This document shows, piece by piece, positions 59,542 to 64,000 of a stretch of 64,000 nucleotides of DNA. The stretch covers positions 75,740 to 139,739 of the forward strand of contig CAMIAK010000007.1 in assembly GCA_946222885.1 (NCBI GenBank). The letters are read 5' to 3'. Position 1 is the first letter of the stretch; each line of letters opens with the position of its first letter. Below the pieces are notes generated by a model that did not search any database, was not told where the DNA came from, and was given only the letters and a program-made list of their open reading frames with translations. Both the position numbers and the translations under genes were made by a program. The DNA is from an uncultured Nesterenkonia sp. GTDB lineage: Bacteria > Actinomycetota > Actinomycetes > Actinomycetales > Micrococcaceae.

Positions 59542-61317
59542 TCACTCATCGGTCCGTCCCTTCCGTCCGCGCAGCAGCCTCCAGCCTCCCTGGCCGCCGA
59601 TGCGCTCCAACTCCTGGAGAGCCTCCTCCTGCACGTCCGTGATGCCCTTCACCAGGGCGGCGCGCTCGTCGAGCACGGACCGGGCGGCAACGCTCTGAGC
59701 CTCCACATCCTCCAGCAGCGGGAGGAAGGCGTCCTCCGCCGCGGCACGCAGGGGTTCGAGCACGCGCTGGGCCTCAGCCTCACACGGCTCCATCACCAGC
59801 TGTCTGGTCCGGCGGCGCCGCTCCTGCAGCTCCGCGGTGGCCTTCGACTCCGCCCGCAGCTCCCGGACGTCGCCGGTGAGCCCGGTTGAGAGGTCCACCA
59901 GAAGTCCCATGGGCACCTTGCCCAGTGCGCTGCTGATCCTGCTGCTGTGAGCGATCGCAGCATCGGGGGAGTACTTGGACCTCATCAGCAGCTTCTCCGC
60001 TGTGGAGATGACTTGGTCGCCTACGGAGAACTCTGCTTTCCCGAAGCGGTGGTCCCAGACCTTCTTCGGGTTCCGGGCTGCCCACCCGAGGCCTTCGCGG
60101 ACCTTGCTCATCGCCCCGGTCTGCTTGGTCCGGGCGAACCGCTCCTTCTTCTTCGGCCCCTCCTCGGGCTGCCCGGCGACGCCCACCGCGGCCGGTTCCT
60201 CAGGGTCCTCCTCCCCGGAATCGAGTCCCACACGCTCCACAGCTTCGGGCCAGACCGCCGTCAGCTCGGCGTGCAGCTCCTCCTGCTGACGCTGCACCCC
60301 GGCGGTGAGCGTGCTGCGGAACTGCTCCTGAGCCTGTGTGAACTCGGCGCCGGCGGCCTCTGCTGCGGCGCTCAGCCGACTCGGGTCGAACTCCGCCTGC
60401 TCCGCGGCCTCCGCATAGGCGTCCGCGATCTCCTGCGCACGGCTGTGGAACTGGTGGTAGGCGGCGTCGAGGGTCTCCTCGACGGCGGAACGGCGGGCCA
60501 TACATACCTCACGACGCCGCTCCAGCAACTCGAGTGCCTGCTGTGACTCCTCAGCGGTCAGATCCTGCTCCAGCAGATCCAGAGCTTCCTTCGCGACCCG
60601 GGCCACCGTCTGCAGGGGAGTGCGGGCCCGGGCGACGAACTCCTGCTCCTCGGCGATCTTCAGCAGGGCCTCACGCACCGCAGGAACCCGTGACCGTTCC
60701 TGGGCCTCGACATCCTCGTCCTCCAGCCCCTCCAAGTACTCGGCGGCTGAGCAGGCCACCCACCGGACCTTCTTGGCCGCTCTGCCCAGGTCATCGGCCA
60801 GCTGCTTCTGACGCCCGGCGTCGTCGAGCTCGGACTGGTCCGCCTTGTTGATGACGATGATCGTCTGCGGGGCCAGCTTCAGGTCCTCCACGATGTGCAT
60901 GAGGTAGGAGTGGACCTCCGGCTCGAACCCGTGGTGGGTGAGGGTGAACAGCACGAAGTCCGCCTCACGCAGGGACTGCTCCGCCAGTGCGTCGTGCTCC
61001 TGCTGGCCGCCGGAGATGCCGGGGGTGTCCACCAGCACCACGCTGCCCCAGGGGTGGGCGTCGATGGTGTCGGTCGTGGGGGCCACGCCGGTGGCCGGCT
61101 CCACCTCCCGGTCGGTCAATGCGCTGACCAGCGTGGACTTTCCGCTGCTGGTGGCTCCGGTGAGCACCAGGCGCAGCGGCTCCTCGGTGCGGAACGCCAG
61201 GTCCCGCTGCAGGGCGGCGGTGTCGGCCGTGACCTGCTCCAGCAGGGTCTCCAGCCGGTCGCGCAGCGGCAGGGCCAGGCTGCCGTCCACGTGCTGGCGG
61301 ATGTCAGTGGCGCTCAT
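59542..61317 (-). CDS. Dynamin-like large GTPase, second of a coupled pair
   Basis: 591 aa. The GTPase domain has G1 LTGATSSGKSTLVSALTD, G2 GVAPTTDTIDA, G3 VVLVDTPGISGGQQ and G4 IIVINKADQSELDD, all intact. A long Ala/Glu/Gln-rich helical region follows (EALDLLEQDLTAEESQQALE and EQFRSTLTAGVQRQQEELHA), then a basic segment PKKKERFARTKQ, a helical domain, and a basic tail (LLRGRKGRTDE). This GTPase-plus-helical-bundle form fits dynamin-like or IniA/IniC-type proteins. It overlaps the upstream GTPase gene by 4 nt (ATGA). A longer in-frame start reads into that gene and is rejected. Function is inferred. Confidence 0.75.
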   Translation of the reverse strand: MSATDIRQHVDGSLALPLRDRLETLLEQVTADTAALQRDLAFRTEEPLRLVLTGATSSGKSTLVSALTDREVEPATGVAPTTDTIDAHPWGSVVLVDTPGISGGQQEHDALAEQSLREADFVLFTLTHHGFEPEVHSYLMHIVEDLKLAPQTIIVINKADQSELDDAGRQKQLADDLGRAAKKVRWVACSAAEYLEGLEDEDVEAQERSRVPAVREALLKIAEEQEFVARARTPLQTVARVAKEALDLLEQDLTAEESQQALELLERRREVCMARRSAVEETLDAAYHQFHSRAQEIADAYAEAAEQAEFDPSRLSAAAEAAGAEFTQAQEQFRSTLTAGVQRQQEELHAELTAVWPEAVERVGLDSGEEDPEEPAAVGVAGQPEEGPKKKERFARTKQTGAMSKVREGLGWAARNPKKVWDHRFGKAEFSVGDQVISTAEKLLMRSKYSPDAAIAHSSRISSALGKVPMGLLVDLSTGLTGDVRELRAESKATAELQERRRRTRQLVMEPCEAEAQRVLEPLRAAAEDAFLPLLEDVEAQSVAARSVLDERAALVKGITDVQEEALQELERIGGQGGWRLLRGRKGRTDE

Positions 61318-62954
61318 CGGTCCTCTCCTTCGACGGCGGGCAGAATCTGCTCGGTGGTACGGTCGAGTTCGGCGAGGCCTGTGGTGACCTGGGCGCGCAG
61401 GGCGGCCAGCGCGTCCGCCGCGGCCAGGGCCGAGTCCTCCTCGGCCTTCAGCTCTGCCAGCTGGCGGGCGACGGTCCGCTGCAGATCGCGGACCAGCCTG
61501 CGGGCGGTCCGTCTCCACCGGCTGATCTGCTGCCGACGCAGCACGGGCAGCTGCCGCTTCAGCTGGCTGCGGTTGCTGCGCAGCGTCTCCTCGGCGGTGG
61601 ACTCCGGCATGGCGGTCTCCCGCAGCTTGTCCGCGCCCCAGCCGGCAGGGATCGCCAGGACCATCAGAGCCGGGTGCTTCCCCAGCAGGAGCCCCGCCCG
61701 GGTCAGCCGGTGCGCGGCCATGACTCCGATCTTCCGGGCACGCAGGGCCGCGGCCCCGCGCACCCCCTCGAACTCGGTGTCCACCACCTGCGGCTCGGCG
61801 GCCGGGTCCACATCCACCGGCTGCTCCAGGGCGCGGTTCACCGCAGCGACCTGCGTCTCCCATTCGGCGATCAGCTCCTCGGTGAGGGACTTTGCCGCCT
61901 TCCTCCACTTCCGGTTGGTCCCGCGGCCGGAGTCGGACTCATCAGGCATCCAGTCGGCCAGCCGGTGTCCCAGCCGCTCCACGGTCTCCTCCATGCGCGG
62001 CCCGATCCTCTCCAGCACCTCCGCTGACTGCTGCTCAGCCTGGTGGCGCACCCCGCGCCGGGAGCGGACGGTCTCGCGGAGCTCCGTCTCGATCCGGCGC
62101 AGCGCCTCCCCAAGCTCCTCCGCCTGGGCGTGGGACTGCAGAGCATCAGCGCGGATCCGTTCTGCCGCGGTCGGGGAGGCATGCTCCTTCAGCGCCGAGA
62201 GCAGCTGTTCCAGCCTGCTGGCCTCCTGCAGCGGCCCGGCGTCGGGATCGCCCATGACAGCCAGCCGGGCGGCCTGGGCATGCACTGCCACGGCGCCGAC
62301 CGGCTTCACCCCGTACTCGGCCACCTTCTCCTGGAGGAGCTCGATATGACCGGAGGCTTCGCGGAAGGCGCGCTCCGGGTCCTTCAGGAAGCTCCTCCGC
62401 CGGGTCTCAGGCTCCAGCCGGCGTTTGACGTTGATCACCAGCAGCACGCGGCGGCCCCACCGGACGATCTGCCTCAAGCGAGCCTCGGTGTCGGCCAGCA
62501 GCGCGTCGTCGGGCTGTACCCACAGCACCAGATCGGCAGTGCGGGCGGCCTCCATGGACTCGGGTTCGAACTGTTCGGAGTCCTTGGTGCCGATGCCCGG
62601 CGGGTCGAGCAGATCGACGCCGTCGAGGCGGGGGACCGGATGGACGGCGACGTCTGTGGAGGTGTTGGTGAATCCCTTGCCGGGGCGGCCGGTGTCCTCT
62701 CCGGTGAGGGCGTCCAGCAGGGTGGATTTGCCGGCCTGGGAGCTGCCCATCAGTGTGATGGCAGTCCTCCCGGTGGGGCGGGCGGCCACCGGGGCAGGGG
62801 GTGTGAGCAGGTCGGCGAGCTGCCCGGCGTCGCCGTCCTCCTGGACCTTCCGGAGGGCCCGGCGGTGCACCTGCTCCAGCACGGCGTCCAGGGTTCGCAC
62901 CGCCTGGGCGTGTGCGGCCACCGGATCGGTGACCCTCTCCTCGTGTGCTGTCAT
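61314..62954 (-). CDS. Dynamin-like large GTPase, first of a coupled pair
   Basis: 546 aa. G1 is TLMGSSQAGKSTLLDALTGE, G3 is DLLDPPGIGTKDSEQFE (DPPG in place of DxxG), and the G4 position reads VLLVINVKRRLEPE, so the NKxD motif is degenerate. A short hydrophobic stretch at KHPALMVLAIPAGWGADK could touch the membrane, followed by a basic helical end (RSQLKRQLPVLRRQQ). It is translationally coupled to an intact GTPase, suggesting a heterodimer in which one subunit is structural. Paired dynamins occur in Streptomyces and mycobacteria, with roles in septation or stress; phage defence is also known for some bacterial dynamins. Which applies here cannot be read. Confidence 0.72.
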   Translation of the reverse strand: MTAHEERVTDPVAAHAQAVRTLDAVLEQVHRRALRKVQEDGDAGQLADLLTPPAPVAARPTGRTAITLMGSSQAGKSTLLDALTGEDTGRPGKGFTNTSTDVAVHPVPRLDGVDLLDPPGIGTKDSEQFEPESMEAARTADLVLWVQPDDALLADTEARLRQIVRWGRRVLLVINVKRRLEPETRRRSFLKDPERAFREASGHIELLQEKVAEYGVKPVGAVAVHAQAARLAVMGDPDAGPLQEASRLEQLLSALKEHASPTAAERIRADALQSHAQAEELGEALRRIETELRETVRSRRGVRHQAEQQSAEVLERIGPRMEETVERLGHRLADWMPDESDSGRGTNRKWRKAAKSLTEELIAEWETQVAAVNRALEQPVDVDPAAEPQVVDTEFEGVRGAAALRARKIGVMAAHRLTRAGLLLGKHPALMVLAIPAGWGADKLRETAMPESTAEETLRSNRSQLKRQLPVLRRQQISRWRRTARRLVRDLQRTVARQLAELKAEEDSALAAADALAALRAQVTTGLAELDRTTEQILPAVEGEDR

Positions 62955-62987
62955 GAGCTCCCCCTCTGACCTGGCCGCTCTCGTAGG

Positions 62988-63215
62988 CTATCGCGCCCCC
63001 GCCTCGGCTGCCGAGGATGACGTCACCGGCGTCGTGGTCGCCTTCATGACGGCGGTGAACAGCACCAGCGCGATGCCGACCACGGCCAGTCCCAGCAGCA
63101 CGCTGCCGCTCAGCGCCAGCGCCACATAGCCCAGGGCGGCGCAGGCTGCGGCGGCGAGGACGTAGGGAAGCTGGGTGATCACATGGGTGATGACGTTGTG
63201 CGCGTCGCGCGGGGT
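62988..63215 (-). pseudogene. C-terminal remnant of a sodium/proton antiporter-like gene
   Basis: The reverse strand encodes DAHNVITHVITQLPYVLAAA, then ALGYVALALSGSVLLGLAVV and GIALVLFTAVMKATTTP. This resembles the last two helices of NhaC-type antiporters. The rest of the gene is missing: at about 63216 the sequence changes into a decayed IS3 element. It is therefore a truncated, inactive copy. The identification rests on about 75 residues. Confidence 0.6.
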
Positions 63216-63227
63216 CGTGAGCCCGGA

Positions 63228-63458
63228 GTGACAATCGCTCAGATCGCGAAAGACTTCGGTGCGCACCTGATGACCTTGCAGCAGTGGCTGCGTCGCGCCG
63301 ATACCGAGGAGGGCGCAAAGCCCGGCTAGGCCCGGACCGAGGTGGTCGAGATCTGTGAGTTGAAGAAGCGGAACCCTCTGCTGGTGAAGGAGAACGAAGC
63401 CCGCCGGTGGACGACGGTGTATCTGTCGCAGGCAAACCTGCCGGGAAAAGTTTTCTAG
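63228..63458 (+). pseudogene. IS3 transposase orfA remnant
   Basis: Reads TIAQIAKDFGAHLMTLQQWL, then RRADTEEGAKPG, a stop (63327-63329), then TEVVEICELKKRNPLLVKE, NEARRW and YLSQANLPGK before a second stop. This is the helix-turn-helix and leucine-zipper part of an IS3 OrfA. The N-terminus is missing and the frame is broken. Confidence 0.75.
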
Positions 63459-63930
63459 CCGCTCGTGACGTGCCGAGTCTTGAAGCTCTCTCGCCAGCCC
63501 TACTACCGGTGGCTGGCCGACCCGATCAGGCCGATTGAGGCGGTCGAGGCGTATCGGTCAAACGCCCTGTTCGACGTGCACAAGGACGACCCGGCGCTCG
63601 GGTACCGGCTCCTCGCCGACGAGGCTCGTAATGCAGATGAGGCGATGGCAGACTGAACCGCCTGGAAGATCGCGTCGGTCAACGGCCGGTTCAGCGCGTT
63701 CGTCAAGCTCAAACGGGACAAGGGACGCAGGCCCGGACCACCCGTTCACGACGACCTCTGCGCCGTCATCGATGGAGCACGGCAGAATACGACACGTGCT
63801 CGCTATTGGGGAGCCGAACGAGCTCTGGCTCGTCGATACGATCGCTGCTCCTGGGCTATCCAAGAAAGCTGCGCGTCGCGATGGCGGCCTGGATCGAGCG
63901 GACCTATCACCGCTGACGCCGCCAGCGTCG
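63459..63930 (+). pseudogene. IS3 transposase orfB remnant
   Basis: Fragments in order: VTCRVLKLSRQPYYRWLADP and GYRLLADEARNADEAMAD, a stop (63654-63656), then TAWKIASVNGRFS and RRPGPPVHDDL in the same frame. NELWLVDT (first DDE aspartate) follows in a second frame, and WIERTYHR in a third. The DDE core between NELWLVDT and WIERTYHR is deleted. OrfB is therefore dead. Confidence 0.75.
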
Positions 63931-64000
63931 AGTCGGGCGTTTGACGGCTCTTCGGACCTGGGGTGGGGCTGGCGACGCGCGGAAGATCTTGAGTAGGGCA

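Larger units (their letters stand above)
63216..64000 (+). mobile_element. Decayed IS3-family insertion sequence (runs to the window end)
   Basis: Remains of orfA and orfB in three frames with internal stops and a deletion. The left inverted repeat and the first part of orfA are missing, so the junction with the antiporter remnant formed by deletion and not by clean insertion. No terminal repeat or target duplication could be seen on either side. It is inactive. Confidence 0.75.

Noticed and set aside
63535..63996. 153-codon frame at the right end
   Set aside because: Only the short NELWLVDT piece is transposase-like; the rest is out of frame with IS3 orfB, so it is part of a broken element and not a gene.

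Overview
This window is high-GC DNA from an actinobacterium. Micrococcaceae gene content fits best, and a halotolerant Nesterenkonia- or Arthrobacter-like organism is the most natural guess. The support is an Arthrobacter-type choline oxidase, the actinobacterial order lpdA-like/PNP/phosphohexomutase/deoC, an L25 protein with an acidic tail next to pth, and many genes whose start codon lies only 6-8 nt after a TAnnnT-like -10 box (leaderless transcription). This is inference from gene content; no 16S or tRNA gene was seen.

Region by region. (1) 1-4119: the lower beta-ketoadipate pathway (thiolase PcaF, CoA-transferase PcaIJ), its IclR-type regulator, and a divergent 3-dehydroshikimate dehydratase-like gene cut by the left edge, so shikimate-type compounds are probably fed into protocatechuate breakdown. 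(2) 4062-10036: a LysR regulator divergent from an unassigned catabolic operon (FAD-dependent oxidoreductase, uronate-dehydrogenase-like SDR, NMT1/SsuA-type ABC importer). (3) 10152-25469: housekeeping genes (ArsA-type ATPase, rplY, pth, DUF2505, CaCA antiporter, mfd, deoC, phosphohexomutase, PNP, LpdA-like flavoprotein) with one flavin monooxygenase/TetR pair that shares a double operator. (4) 25556-45221: membrane proteins and lipoproteins, a TPR-kinase-regulator operon, tandem paralogous aminotransferases showing gene conversion, xseAB, ispH, rmuC, and an ABC-2 exporter with a DesKR-like two-component system. (5) 45361-56505: an osmoprotection island with two BCCT carriers, choline-sulfatase with a divergent formylglycine-generating enzyme, choline oxidase and betaine-aldehyde dehydrogenase. 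(6) 56692-64000: ychF followed by an EcoRV-family restriction-modification system, a translationally coupled pair of dynamin-like GTPases, a truncated antiporter gene and a decayed IS3-family element.

How the parts work together: the osmoprotection genes would import choline, choline-O-sulfate or betaine, cleave the sulfate ester with a formylglycine sulfatase matured by the neighbouring FGE, and oxidise choline to glycine betaine. The most striking finding is a restriction endonuclease and adenine methyltransferase that closely match EcoRV and M.EcoRV as I remember them, down to the catalytic residues and the DNA-recognition loop. Together with the dynamin-like GTPase pair and the IS scar they form a candidate defence island. 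The least understood system is the LysR-controlled oxidoreductase/SDR/ABC operon at 5.2-10.0 kb.
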